Shown: piece by piece, positions 25,335 to 33,197 of the stretch
How positions within the stretch are numbered: position 1 is the stretch's first letter
Layout of the letters: each line of letters begins with the position of its first letter
Origin: an uncultured Lachnospiraceae bacterium
GTDB taxonomy: Bacteria > Bacillota > Clostridia > Lachnospirales > Lachnospiraceae
Reading direction: 5' to 3'
Assembly: GCA_947624875.1 (NCBI GenBank)
Contig: CANQMA010000001.1
Span: forward strand, 1 to 40,224
DNA: 40,224 nt
The notes under the pieces: model-generated
Told to the model about the DNA's origin: nothing
The model's database searches: none
Seen by the model: only the letters and a program-made list of their open reading frames with translations
Made by a program: the position numbers and the translations under genes

Positions 25335-25378
25335 AAAAATACCGGGAAAAACTGCCATGGCTTTTTCCCGGTATTTTT
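25335..25378. terminator. Strong bidirectional terminator after the CobW-type gene
   Basis: A perfect 17-bp inverted repeat (25335-25351 with 25362-25378) has an A-run on the left and a T-run on the right, and a 10-nt loop containing GCCATGGC. It can stop the rightward cobW-side transcript and the leftward lexA transcript, whose gene ends at 25459. Confidence 0.93.
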
Positions 25379-25458
25379 ATTGTTTGACTGATGCAGGAAA
25401 GTCTGCATCCTGTTTTTTCATATTACAGGATGACACGTTTTTCAGTTCCCTTACATTT

Positions 25459-26076
25459 TTAGAAAACAGAACGACGGTAAAGGGAGATTACTTTCCCAAC
25501 AATTACACAGTCATCAACAATAATCGGATCCATATCATCATTTTCCGGCTGGAGTCTGATATATCCGTTTTCTTTATAAAATCTTTTTACCGTAACGGAA
25601 TCTTCTAACAGCGCGACGACGATGTCACCATTTTGAGCAGTAGAAGTCTTTTCCACAATCAGATAATCATCCTCAAAAAATCCGACGTTAATCATGCTGT
25701 CCCCATGAACCTTTAAAATAAAAGTCTCCGTATTTGGAAGAAATTCCGCAGGAAGAGAAAAGTAATCCTCGATATTTTCCACTGCTAAAAGCGGTTCTCC
25801 CGCAGCAACACGGCCCACAATCGGAATGCTGACCATTTCGCGCCGCGAAAGTCCGAACTCATCATCCATAATCTCAATAGCACGAGGTTTTGTGGCATCT
25901 CTCCTGATATAACCGTTTTCCTCTAACGTATTCAAATGAGAATGAACAGAAGAAGTGGATTTCAGACCGACTTTCTCACAAATCTCCCGAACGGTCGGCG
26001 GATACCCCTTTCTTAAGATTTCCTGTTTAATATAATCTAATATCTGTTGCTGTTTCGCAGTAATTTTTCCCGGCAT
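25459..26076 (-). CDS. lexA: SOS-response repressor LexA
   Basis: This 205-residue LexA represses DNA-damage genes until RecA-triggered self-cleavage. The N-terminal winged helix (about residues 1-65) contains TVREICEKVGLKSTSSVHSHL. The cleavage site is Ala92-Gly93 in VGRVAAGEP, and the catalytic dyad is Ser127 in KVHGDSM and Lys164 in VTVKRF. GGAGGG 4 nt before the ATG at 26076 favours that start over the in-frame codon 12 bp upstream. It is divergent from a YneA-like gene, with three LexA boxes between them, implying autoregulation. The strong hairpin at 25335-25378 ends the transcript. Confidence 0.97.
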   Translation of the reverse strand: MPGKITAKQQQILDYIKQEILRKGYPPTVREICEKVGLKSTSSVHSHLNTLEENGYIRRDATKPRAIEIMDDEFGLSRREMVSIPIVGRVAAGEPLLAVENIEDYFSLPAEFLPNTETFILKVHGDSMINVGFFEDDYLIVEKTSTAQNGDIVVALLEDSVTVKRFYKENGYIRLQPENDDMDPIIVDDCVIVGKVISLYRRSVF

Positions 26077-26129
26077 AAAACCCTCCATTTCCGTATCAGT
26101 GTACCAATTAATGTACTTTTATTGTATTA

Positions 26130-26158
26130 ATCTTAACACAGATAAAAAAAAGTTTCAA
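26130..26158 (-). promoter_or_regulatory. Probable lexA promoter
   Basis: On the minus strand TTGAAA (26153-26158) and TAAGAT (26130-26135) are 17 bp apart, about 55 bp before the lexA start codon. LexA box 1 lies just upstream of this -35. Confidence 0.6.
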
Positions 26159-26165
26159 CAAAAAT

Positions 26166-26179
26166 CGAACAAATATTCG
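26166..26179. promoter_or_regulatory. LexA box 1 (lexA-proximal)
   Basis: CGAACAAATATTCG matches the Gram-positive GAAC-N4-GTTC-type LexA consensus with one changed base in the right half. It sits 7 bp upstream of the lexA -35 box and is the likeliest site for lexA autorepression. Confidence 0.75.
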
Positions 26180-26188
26180 AAAAACTTG

Positions 26189-26217
26189 TTGACAAACATT
26201 TGTTCGGGTGCTAATAT
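26189..26217 (+). promoter_or_regulatory. Sigma-A promoter of the YneA-like gene
   Basis: TTGACA (26189-26194) and TAATAT (26212-26217) are 17 bp apart, a strong promoter held between LexA boxes 2 and 3. Confidence 0.85.
26193..26206. promoter_or_regulatory. LexA box 2 (in the yneA-like promoter)
   Basis: CAAACATTTGTTCG is a one-mismatch LexA site. It overlaps the end of the -35 box and the spacer of the rightward promoter, where binding would exclude RNA polymerase. Confidence 0.85.
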
Positions 26218-26231
26218 CAAAGTACAAGGTT

Positions 26232-26245
26232 CGAACAAATGTTCA
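26232..26245. promoter_or_regulatory. LexA box 3 (start region of the yneA-like transcript)
   Basis: CGAACAAATGTTCA contains a perfect GAAC-N4-GTTC core. It lies shortly after the expected transcription start and before the Shine-Dalgarno. Boxes 2 and 3 are 39 bp apart centre to centre, close to four helical turns, so both could be filled on the same face. Confidence 0.9.
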
Positions 26246-26272
26246 CATCATATTTTTTATGGAGGTGCACTT

Positions 26273-26572
26273 ATGAATAAAAGATTTTTTTACACAGGTT
26301 GTTTTGTATTGTTGTTAGCGTTTGCAGTGTTATCTGCTGTTTTTCTTACCAGGGTTGAAGCAGGAGATGAGAGTATTGCGACTCAGAAAACATACATCAG
26401 TTATGAAATTCAGTCCGGAGATACTTTATTTTCCATTGCAAAAGAGCATATCAATCACAGTGATATTTCTGTCAAAGACTATATCGATGAAGTCAAATTA
26501 AATAACCAGTTATCTTCAGATAAAATTGTCACCGGGAAGAAACTGATTATTGCGACCTATTCTCGTCAATAA
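26273..26572 (+). CDS. YneA-like SOS cell-division inhibitor (membrane anchor plus LysM)
   Basis: The 99-residue product has a basic start, one transmembrane segment (about residues 8-27), a short linker and an extracellular LysM domain (about 43-94) with YEIQSGDTLFSIAKEH and GKKLIIA. This is the architecture, size and position of Bacillus subtilis YneA, a LexA-controlled inhibitor that delays septation during DNA damage and is also divergent from lexA. Sequence identity to YneA itself cannot be measured here. GGAGGTG 5-6 nt before the ATG at 26273 fixes the start; a longer open frame upstream covers the promoter and is not coding. Convergent with the recombinase gene across a hairpin. Confidence 0.82.
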   Translation: MNKRFFYTGCFVLLLAFAVLSAVFLTRVEAGDESIATQKTYISYEIQSGDTLFSIAKEHINHSDISVKDYIDEVKLNNQLSSDKIVTGKKLIIATYSRQ

Positions 26573-26605
26573 AAGAAACGGTATCCGCAAAAAGAAGAAC
26601 AGAGA

Positions 26606-26648
26606 AAGCGGCTCCCTATTCGAGTGAATCCTCGATAAGAAGCCGCTT
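26606..26648. terminator. Bidirectional hairpin terminator between the yneA-like and recombinase genes
   Basis: AAGCGGCT (26606-26613) pairs with AGCCGCTT (26641-26648), with an inner TCGAG/CTCGA stem between them. A CTTTT tail follows on the plus strand, and an A/T-rich flank on the other side. Confidence 0.75.
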
Positions 26649-26662
26649 CTTTTCTGCCGCAT

Positions 26663-27721
26663 TTATTCATTTCTCAATTTGACTGCATTTCTGGCTTTTC
26701 TTCGCCGCTCATCTTCAATGGCAGCATAATGTTTCTTTGTCGTATTGACATCTTTGTGCCCCAGAACGTCTGCAACCAAATAAATGTCTCCGGTTTCTTT
26801 ATAAAGAGAAGTACCGTAGGTGCTTCTTAATTTGTGTGGAGTGATTTTCTTTAAATTGGTCACTAAAGAAGCATATTTTTTCACCAGATTTTCAACAGCC
26901 CGGACCCCGATTCTTTTTTTCTGTAAAGATAGAAAGAGCGCATTTTCATGCCCGGTCACAGGAACAATCTGTTTTCTTTCTTCGATATAATCAAGAAGCA
27001 CTTTTTCTACCTCATCGCCAAAATAAATAACGGTTTCATAGCCGCCTTTCCGTCGGATTTTAATTCCGGAATTTTTAAAGTCAATATCATTGATATCGAT
27101 TCCAACACATTCCGATACACGGATTCCCGTGCCGAGAAGTAGTGTAAGAAGCGCCAAATCCCTTGTTTTTGTTTTTCCATGAAACTTTTGCTGGGATTTT
27201 GTAAGTTTATCTCCTAGTTCAACCTCATCCAACAGCGTGCTGACTTCATCTGTATCCAGGCGTACAATTTCTTTCTGATGTAATTTTGGCATATCCACAA
27301 GCGCTGCCGGATTATTGTGGATTTTTTCCTTTTTATAAAAAAACTTGTACAAAGTACGGAGGCAGGCAAGTTTCCGCATAATTCCACGTTCTCCGTTTGT
27401 ATGTTCTTTTCCGTCTTCGGTAATATAATATTTTAAGTATTCCAGGTATTCTTCAATATCAGTCGCAGTGATCAAATCAAGCGCTGTAATCGGAATATCG
27501 CGCATCTCAATTTGCTTGAAATCAGGATTATTTTCACGAAGATAATGAAAGAATACAATCAAGTCATATCCATAGGCAATCCGGGTGCGCGATGATGTAA
27601 CAGGCTCAATTCCACGGAAAAATTCAGCGCAAAATCTTGGAAGCTGCGCCTGAAGTTCACGCAGTTTCATTTCATTATTGATATTTACCTGGTCGTGATA
27701 GTTTCTTGCCTGTGAAGCCAT
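26663..27721 (-). CDS. Tyrosine recombinase (Xer-like)
   Basis: This 352-residue site-specific recombinase has the full catalytic set: Arg201 (GTGIRVSE), Lys225 (RRKGGYE), His296 and Arg299 (HKLRSTYG), His322 (LGHKDV) and nucleophile Tyr332 (KKHYAAI). The N-terminal core-binding SAM-like domain is at about residues 25-145. It is longer than typical XerC/XerD (about 300). No attachment repeats, excisionase or phage genes adjoin it, so a housekeeping role such as chromosome dimer resolution is more likely than prophage integration; this is inference. It starts 1 bp after the ttcA-like stop, with GGAGG inside the end of that gene, so the two are cotranscribed. Confidence 0.87.
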   Translation of the reverse strand: MASQARNYHDQVNINNEMKLRELQAQLPRFCAEFFRGIEPVTSSRTRIAYGYDLIVFFHYLRENNPDFKQIEMRDIPITALDLITATDIEEYLEYLKYYITEDGKEHTNGERGIMRKLACLRTLYKFFYKKEKIHNNPAALVDMPKLHQKEIVRLDTDEVSTLLDEVELGDKLTKSQQKFHGKTKTRDLALLTLLLGTGIRVSECVGIDINDIDFKNSGIKIRRKGGYETVIYFGDEVEKVLLDYIEERKQIVPVTGHENALFLSLQKKRIGVRAVENLVKKYASLVTNLKKITPHKLRSTYGTSLYKETGDIYLVADVLGHKDVNTTKKHYAAIEDERRRKARNAVKLRNE

Positions 27722-27722
27722 A

Positions 27723-28424
27723 TTAAAATCCTCCCCGGAGTATCGCAGTAAAAAAACATTCTTTACAGCCCGGATTCTCCCGATTTAATTTTCTTATCAG
27801 ATTTTTGACATATTCCCGTTTCGTATGCCCATCGACAGGACATGGGTTTTTGGCAACGGGAAGTTCATATTTCCTGGAAAAGCCGATAACATCTGCTTCC
27901 GGAATATACATCATCGGCCGGATGACAGTCAATTGCATCCGGTCTAAATAAGTAACCGGTGAAAAGCAGTAGAAGCGCCCCTCATAAATTAAAGAGAGAA
28001 ATGCGGTTTCTATCATGTCATCACGGTGATGCGCATAGGCAATTTTATTGCAGCCCAGTTTTTTTGCATATTCATTCAAAGCGCCTTTACGCATTTTTGC
28101 GCAAAGAGAACATGGATTCGTTTCTTTGCGTTTTTCAAATACAATTTCGGCGATATTCGTCGGAATTACGTCGTAACGGATATGAAACCGGCTGCAAAAT
28201 TCCTTAATTTGTGTAAAATCCTGAATCCCAAAACCAAGATCAACCGTCAGGGCAGTCAATTCAAATTTTTGAGGATAGAAACGCTGTAAGCCATGTAAGG
28301 CATAAAGTAATGTCAGGCTGTCCTTGCCGCCGGAAATTCCAACGGCAATTTTATCTCCGGACTGTATCATATCATAGTCGGATACTGCCCGACGTACATA
28401 ACTAAATAATTTTTGTGCTTTCAT
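27723..28424 (-). CDS. ttcA: TtcA-like tRNA 2-thiocytidine synthetase family protein
   Basis: This 233-residue PP-loop ATP pyrophosphatase is probably a tRNA-thiolating enzyme of the TtcA branch. The PP-loop is SGGKDS (31-36) in IAVGISGGKDSLTLLYAL. The TtcA-type cysteines occur in NPCSLCAKMRKG and NPCPVDGHTKREY, and AYAHHRDDMIET is the family's HxxDD motif. The iron-sulfur cysteines distinguish it from TilS, which also lacks the short length. AGGAGT precedes the ATG. It is first of a two-gene operon with the recombinase, behind a clear promoter. Annotation as TilS occurs for relatives, but the cysteine motifs favour TtcA. Confidence 0.82.
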   Translation of the reverse strand: MKAQKLFSYVRRAVSDYDMIQSGDKIAVGISGGKDSLTLLYALHGLQRFYPQKFELTALTVDLGFGIQDFTQIKEFCSRFHIRYDVIPTNIAEIVFEKRKETNPCSLCAKMRKGALNEYAKKLGCNKIAYAHHRDDMIETAFLSLIYEGRFYCFSPVTYLDRMQLTVIRPMMYIPEADVIGFSRKYELPVAKNPCPVDGHTKREYVKNLIRKLNRENPGCKECFFTAILRGGF

Positions 28425-28482
28425 AAAAAATACTCCTAAATGAAATACAAATAGAAAGATAAGAGTATAAATATCTAAATTG

Positions 28483-28511
28483 ATTATAACTCAACTATTC
28501 GCAAAAGACAA
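28483..28511 (-). promoter_or_regulatory. Sigma-A promoter of the ttcA-recombinase operon
   Basis: On the minus strand TTGTCT (28506-28511) and a perfect TATAAT (28483-28488) are 17 bp apart, about 60 bp before the ttcA-like start. Confidence 0.8.
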
Positions 28512-28526
28512 GTTTAACGAATAAAA

Positions 28527-29438
28527 TTATGCAAGAATATCAAGTAAATGGCGCATATATTCCGGAATTGGCGCTTCAAACTCCACATACTGTTTGGTTG
28601 ACGGATGAATAAATCCGATGGTCTGCGCATGCAGGCATTGTCCCTGCAGATGAAATTTGGACGGATGATGATTATAAATTTCATCTCCGAGCAACGGATG
28701 ATTGATGCTTGCCATATGAACACGGATTTGATGGGTCCGTCCGGTTTCCAATTGAAATTCTGCCAGCGTATATTGCTTTAATCTCCGTAACACTTTGTAA
28801 TGTGTCACGGCATGTTTTCCATGTTCGTTATTAATGGACATTTCCATACGTTTGATTGGATGACGTCCAATTGGCGCGTCAATGACACCTTCGTCGTCTT
28901 TGATCACGCCTTCTGTAATTCCAATATATTTCCGTGTAATTGTATGATCTTTTAGTTGTTTCGCAATAAAATTGTGACTAAAATCGTTTTTACAAACAAT
29001 TAAAGTCCCGGTTGTATCTTTATCAATCCGATGTACAATTCCGGGACGTAAAACGCCATTGATATTGGAAAGATGATCTTTGCAGTGTTCCATCAAACCG
29101 TTTACCAGTGTTCCGGAATAATGTCCGGGTGCAGGATGTACAACCAGATTTTTTGGTTTGTTTACAATAAGAAAATCATCATCTTCATAGAGAATGTCAA
29201 TATCCATTTTTTCAGGTTCAATCCTTGCTGTCACCGGTTCGGGAACGGTTACATTGATGCTGTCATTTTCTTGAACTTTATAACTTGATTTTACGGATTT
29301 CCCATTGACTAAAATCTTTTCCTCTTTCAGAAGTTTTTGTATAAATGCTCTGGATGATTGCGGTATCAGCATATGCAGATATTTGTCGATTCGTAAATCC
29401 TGCAGGTTTGAATCTACGATATAATGTTCATGATCCAT
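28527..29438 (-). CDS. rluD: RluD-like 23S rRNA pseudouridine synthase
   Basis: This 303-residue RluA-family enzyme has an S4 domain (about residues 12-70) and a catalytic domain containing VHRIDKDTTGTLIV with the catalytic Asp, plus the ETGRTHQIRVHMA motif. It resembles RluD/YlyB, which modifies helix 69 of 23S rRNA, and the lspA-rluD order is the usual Firmicutes arrangement (lspA-ylyB). A TTG one codon earlier is in frame, but AAGGAG is well placed for ATG 29438. It is the last gene of the yggS-sepF operon; no convincing terminator follows. Confidence 0.9.
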   Translation of the reverse strand: MDHEHYIVDSNLQDLRIDKYLHMLIPQSSRAFIQKLLKEEKILVNGKSVKSSYKVQENDSINVTVPEPVTARIEPEKMDIDILYEDDDFLIVNKPKNLVVHPAPGHYSGTLVNGLMEHCKDHLSNINGVLRPGIVHRIDKDTTGTLIVCKNDFSHNFIAKQLKDHTITRKYIGITEGVIKDDEGVIDAPIGRHPIKRMEMSINNEHGKHAVTHYKVLRRLKQYTLAEFQLETGRTHQIRVHMASINHPLLGDEIYNHHPSKFHLQGQCLHAQTIGFIHPSTKQYVEFEAPIPEYMRHLLDILA

Positions 29439-29488
29439 CAAAGACTCCTTGTTTCTCTTGAATTTTAAATCATATGAGTATTTTTCTT

Positions 29489-30049
29489 TTATTTTTTTGC
29501 TTTCTTTGGAAAATTTACAGTAAAGACTGCGTTCAATTCATTTTCATGAAAACAAAATAAACACAAAATGGTAATCAAAAAACAGGAAAATGAAACATAC
29601 ATATCCGCCACGTTAAATATTGGAAAATTAATCAGATCAAAAGAGATAAAATCAATTACATATCCATAATGAATCCGGTCAATTCCATTTCCCAGCGCTC
29701 CCGTGACTACAAAAACAAGCAGATATTGAAGCGCAATCAATTTTTTTGTATTTTGAAACGTTTTTGATAAAAGAATCCGTTCAATATTTCTGATTAAAAA
29801 TAAGATTACAGCAATCACAAAAACAGAAATAATTAGAAGAAACGTTGTTTTCCCCGATAAAATTCCCCATGCTGCACCGCTATTTCCTCCATACAAATAT
29901 TTCAGCGAAATGATATTTTTTATTAATGGGATTCCATGCTCCATTTCTGCCAGATATGTTTTTGCAAGATATTTTGTCCATTGATCAAGAACAAGAAAAA
30001 ATATAAAGAACAAACCGATTCTGATCCAGTCTTTTCTGCCTTTGTTCAT
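29489..30049 (-). CDS. lspA: Lipoprotein signal peptidase LspA
   Basis: This 186-residue polytopic membrane aspartyl protease cleaves prolipoprotein signal peptides after lipidation. Four transmembrane segments are visible. The catalytic aspartates lie in GALGNGIDRIHYGYVIDFI (Asp about residue 124) and FPIFNVADMYV (Asp about 147), and NSGAAWGIL is also conserved. A Lys-rich tail of about 20 residues follows the last segment. GGAGG precedes the ATG. It would process the solute-binding lipoprotein at 13513-15123, among others. Confidence 0.95.
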   Translation of the reverse strand: MNKGRKDWIRIGLFFIFFLVLDQWTKYLAKTYLAEMEHGIPLIKNIISLKYLYGGNSGAAWGILSGKTTFLLIISVFVIAVILFLIRNIERILLSKTFQNTKKLIALQYLLVFVVTGALGNGIDRIHYGYVIDFISFDLINFPIFNVADMYVSFSCFLITILCLFCFHENELNAVFTVNFPKKAKK

Positions 30050-30069
30050 GACAATCCTCCTGACAATTG

Positions 30070-31179
30070 CTATCGAATAATACTTGTTGCGGCGTACAAT
30101 AAATCTTCATTCGTCAAGGTTTTGCAGATGGACGCTTCACCGATACGATTTAAAAGAACAAATTTAATTTTTCCGGCCTCCATCTTTTTATCATGCAGCG
30201 TCGTCTCAACAATTTCGGCAGGGTCCAGATTCTGCGTAAATACCGGTAAATGAAATGCCTTAAGGAGGGATAAAATCTTTTCATAGTCCTCGTCTTCCAA
30301 AAGACCTTTGTGGGTTTCCAGCGCCGCCGCCGCAGCAATTCCCAAAGAAACACATTCTCCATGAAGCAGGGTAAAATCTTTTAACTTTTCCACTGCATGA
30401 CCGATGGTATGTCCAAAATTGAGAAGTGCGCGCTCTCCCCGCTCTTTTGGATCTTTTTCAACGACATTTCGTTTAATCTGACAACTGATATAGAGCATTT
30501 CCTGTAACGTCTGAAAATCACGCTTTAAAATATTTTTTTGATGTCTTAATATCCAGTCAAAATATGCTGCATCTTTAATCAGTCCATGTTTTATAATTTC
30601 ACCCATGCCCGAAAGATATTCTCTTTCCGGCATACTGGAAAGCGTTTTGATATTCATATAGACGAGTTTCGGCATATAAAAGGCACCAACCATATTCTTA
30701 TAGACCTGAAAATCGACGCCGGTTTTTCCGCCAATACTCGAATCCACCTGAGAAAGCAGCGTCGTGGGAATCTGTACAAAATCAATTCCCCGCAGGTAAG
30801 TCGCCGCAGCAAATCCGGTAATATCTCCGACAACGCCGCCGCCAAGCGCAAGCAACAAATCCTTACGGTCGAATTGATGACGGATTAAAGTTTCATAAAT
30901 TCCATAAACTGTTTCCAAATTTTTACTTTTTTCTCCGGCTTCAAACACATGTGTAATCACAAGTCTGCAGTGATTTTGCAAGAGTTTTTTCAGTGTGTCC
31001 GCATAAAGAGGCGCCACATTACTTTCCGATACGATACAGATTTTTTTTTCGGAAATATGAATCTTTTCCAATTCTTCCGGCAATAAATCAAAAGAATCTG
31101 TCAGTACAATATCGTAACATGGCTTGTCTTCATAGTTGACATGAATTCTATCCATCGTATTTTTTTCTGCAGTCGTCAT
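30070..31179 (-). CDS. aroB: 3-dehydroquinate synthase AroB
   Basis: This 369-residue NAD- and metal-dependent enzyme makes 3-dehydroquinate from DAHP in the shikimate pathway. The nucleotide-binding stretch LLALGGGVVGDITGFAAATYLRG (split around residues 94-116), QIPTTLLSQVDSSIGGKTGVD and the metal-site HGLIKD, GHTIGHAVE and LLHGECV motifs are intact. An in-frame Met eight residues in is possible, but GGAGG upstream of 31179 supports the longer start. No other aro gene is present, so aroB is an isolated biosynthetic gene within a division and envelope operon. Confidence 0.95.
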   Translation of the reverse strand: MTTAEKNTMDRIHVNYEDKPCYDIVLTDSFDLLPEELEKIHISEKKICIVSESNVAPLYADTLKKLLQNHCRLVITHVFEAGEKSKNLETVYGIYETLIRHQFDRKDLLLALGGGVVGDITGFAAATYLRGIDFVQIPTTLLSQVDSSIGGKTGVDFQVYKNMVGAFYMPKLVYMNIKTLSSMPEREYLSGMGEIIKHGLIKDAAYFDWILRHQKNILKRDFQTLQEMLYISCQIKRNVVEKDPKERGERALLNFGHTIGHAVEKLKDFTLLHGECVSLGIAAAAALETHKGLLEDEDYEKILSLLKAFHLPVFTQNLDPAEIVETTLHDKKMEAGKIKFVLLNRIGEASICKTLTNEDLLYAATSIIR

Positions 31180-31191
31180 AATCCTGTCCTC

Positions 31192-31947
31192 CTAAATATA
31201 GCGCTTTACAGAAACTAAATTTCTGCCCTTTTTCGTTGTTCCTAAAAGATTATCATAGAGAAACCTTCCTTTACCCCGTACAGAGATAATATCCCCGATT
31301 TTTGGCGTGTAGCCGTTGGATGTAACCATTTTCCCGTTTACAAAAACCTTTCCTTCGGAAATATACGGAAGAATACTGCTCCGGGAAGTAGAAAAGGCTG
31401 TTGATATCAAGCTGTCTAAGCGTACGTTTGCAACTGTCCCCTGAATTGTCTGAAATTCCGGCGTAATCTGCTCGGTCTGCTTTTCTACATGAGAACATTG
31501 AACCAGCGTATGTTTTACCTTGCTCAAATTTTCCGCAATATATGGTGCGATATCTCGGATACAATAAACATAAGCAACGTTATCTTTTACAAAAATGTCT
31601 CCGATTTTTGCGCGCGTGATTCCTAAATTTAAAATAGCACCTAAAAAATCTCTATGGGATAGGGAATCCGCATATTGAAAATGAATGGGTGCTATTTTAA
31701 TTACGCTGATAGGAAGTTTTTGCTCGTAATAAACCGTTTCCGGAAAAAATACGGCAATTTTTCTCATAGTATAATCATTACCTCCGGTTAATTCAAACTT
31801 AACGGGAGGTAATTCCTTTGAAATATTCAATAAAATGCTTTGTTCATTGAGGTTTAAAAAATCTGTGTATGTATAAATATTACGCACATATGCGGCATGT
31901 GCCAGTTCTAAAAAGCGGTTTTTCAAATAATGTTCTTCTTTATTCAT
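31192..31947 (-). CDS. ylmH: YlmH-like S4-domain RNA-binding protein
   Basis: This 251-residue protein matches YlmH, found in the dcw-adjacent ylm cluster. Its C-terminal S4 domain (about residues 178-235: RLDSLISTAFSTSRSSI; GKVFVNGKMVTSNG) binds RNA; a role in rescuing stalled 50S-peptidyl-tRNA has been described for Bacillus YlmH. The N-terminal domain has AVFFPETVYYEQKLPISVIKI-type strands. The start is only 2 bp after the sepF stop and has no evident Shine-Dalgarno, pointing to translational coupling. YlmG, which lies between sepF and ylmH in Bacillus, is absent. Confidence 0.9.
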   Translation of the reverse strand: MNKEEHYLKNRFLELAHAAYVRNIYTYTDFLNLNEQSILLNISKELPPVKFELTGGNDYTMRKIAVFFPETVYYEQKLPISVIKIAPIHFQYADSLSHRDFLGAILNLGITRAKIGDIFVKDNVAYVYCIRDIAPYIAENLSKVKHTLVQCSHVEKQTEQITPEFQTIQGTVANVRLDSLISTAFSTSRSSILPYISEGKVFVNGKMVTSNGYTPKIGDIISVRGKGRFLYDNLLGTTKKGRNLVSVKRYI

Positions 31948-31949
31948 GA

Positions 31950-32477
31950 TTAATAATTTCTGCCGTAAGTAAAGTCATTGGCTTCAGAGATTAATTCCTG
32001 AAAATCTCCGGTAATGTCAACAGATCTAGGGGTAACCAGATAAATATATCCGCTTATTTTCTGCAGATTTCCCTGAATCGCATAACATCCGCCGGAAACG
32101 GAATCCACAATCCTCTGCGCCAGATCCAGTTTCATTCCCTCTAAATTAAGAATAACTGCTTTTCCATCAACAATGGTATCAATGATTTCGCGGGTGCTTT
32201 CATAATAAGTAGGTTTGATTACGCAAACTTCCATATCTGTGCCTCTCATTGGAACCACTTTGCTGCTTCTGCTTCGAAATCCCTTGTTCACGGTAGATGA
32301 AACACTCTTCCCGGATCTTGAAAATGTCGTTTCCGTACTTCTCTCCTGCTTTATTCTCGACGGCTTAGGAGATTCTTCTACCTCTTCTTCTTCCTCATAA
32401 TCGTCATAGTAATCGTCGTCGTAATCATCATAATCCACTGTAAAAATATTTCTAACTTTATCTGTAAATTTTGACAT
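31950..32477 (-). CDS. sepF: Cell-division protein SepF
   Basis: This 175-residue SepF bundles FtsZ filaments and anchors the Z ring. An N-terminal membrane-targeting helix (about residues 1-14) is followed by a very acidic Asp/Glu/Tyr-rich linker (about 16-36) and a Ser/Arg-rich linker. The C-terminal SepF fold (about 82-165) shows the NLEGMKLDLAQRIVDSVSGG core and GYIYLVTPRSVDITG. AGGAGAG 4 nt before the ATG supports the start. It sits between yggS and ylmH as usual. Confidence 0.94.
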   Translation of the reverse strand: MSKFTDKVRNIFTVDYDDYDDDYYDDYEEEEEVEESPKPSRIKQERSTETTFSRSGKSVSSTVNKGFRSRSSKVVPMRGTDMEVCVIKPTYYESTREIIDTIVDGKAVILNLEGMKLDLAQRIVDSVSGGCYAIQGNLQKISGYIYLVTPRSVDITGDFQELISEANDFTYGRNY

Positions 32478-32492
32478 AAATCTCTCCTGTTT

Positions 32493-33185
32493 TTATATTT
32501 TATAATTTCGTGCTCCAAAAATACCGGTTCCAACGCGAACCATGGTGGCGCCTTCCTCTATGGCAACCTGATAATCGCCTGTCATACCCATCGATAGCAC
32601 GTCCATGTTTACATTATCAATGTTTTTACTGCTTATGTCAACCGATAATTTTTTCATATTCCTAAAAAATAGTCGATTTGACTCAGGATTATCCGTATAT
32701 GGAGCAATTGTCATCAATCCCTGAATCCGAATATGCGGATAAACAGCAATCGCCCGGACCAGTTTTTCCGTTTCTTCTGCGGTAATTCCAAACTTGGACG
32801 CTTCCATCGCCATGTTTACTTCAATCAGGACATTTGCCGTCTGATCTTTTTTTGCAAATTCCTTTTCAATCTGCTGTGCCAGTCTCTCAGAATCGACGGA
32901 ATGAATCAGCGTTACTTTACCGACTAAATATTTGACTTTATTTCTCTGTAAATGTCCAATCATATGCCATCGGATATTTTTTGGCAGAATATCGTATTTT
33001 TCAGACAGTTCCTGTACTTTATTCTCCCCATAATCTAAAATGCCGGACTGCAGGGCTTCGCTAATATCACCGGCCGGCTTTGTTTTACTGACTGCAATCA
33101 ATGTAACCTCTTCAGGATTTCTCCCGGCGCGGGTACATGCCGCCGCAATCTTATCTTGAACCTGTTTAATATTTTCTAATATCAT
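32493..33185 (-). CDS. yggS: YggS-family PLP homeostasis protein
   Basis: This 230-residue alanine-racemase-like barrel binds pyridoxal phosphate but lacks the second racemase domain. Known members (YggS, YlmE, PLPBP) keep PLP levels balanced and have no racemase activity. The PLP lysine is Lys34 in LIAVSKTKP. HMIGHLQRNKVKYLV, SVDSERLAQQIEKE, VNMAMEASKFGI and LSMGMTGDYQVAIEEGATMVRVG are canonical. GGAGGAG precedes the ATG. It lies directly upstream of sepF, as ylmE does in Bacillus. Confidence 0.95.
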   Translation of the reverse strand: MILENIKQVQDKIAAACTRAGRNPEEVTLIAVSKTKPAGDISEALQSGILDYGENKVQELSEKYDILPKNIRWHMIGHLQRNKVKYLVGKVTLIHSVDSERLAQQIEKEFAKKDQTANVLIEVNMAMEASKFGITAEETEKLVRAIAVYPHIRIQGLMTIAPYTDNPESNRLFFRNMKKLSVDISSKNIDNVNMDVLSMGMTGDYQVAIEEGATMVRVGTGIFGARNYKI

Positions 33186-33197
33186 TTTTCTCCTCCA

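Noticed and set aside
26099-26272. N-terminal extension of the YneA-like gene to 26099
   Set aside because: It would translate through the promoter, the LexA boxes and the transcription start. The strong Shine-Dalgarno belongs to 26273.
26663-27721. Prophage or integrative element built around the tyrosine recombinase
   Set aside because: No phage, plasmid, excisionase, tRNA or attachment-repeat features nearby, and the gene is in a housekeeping operon.
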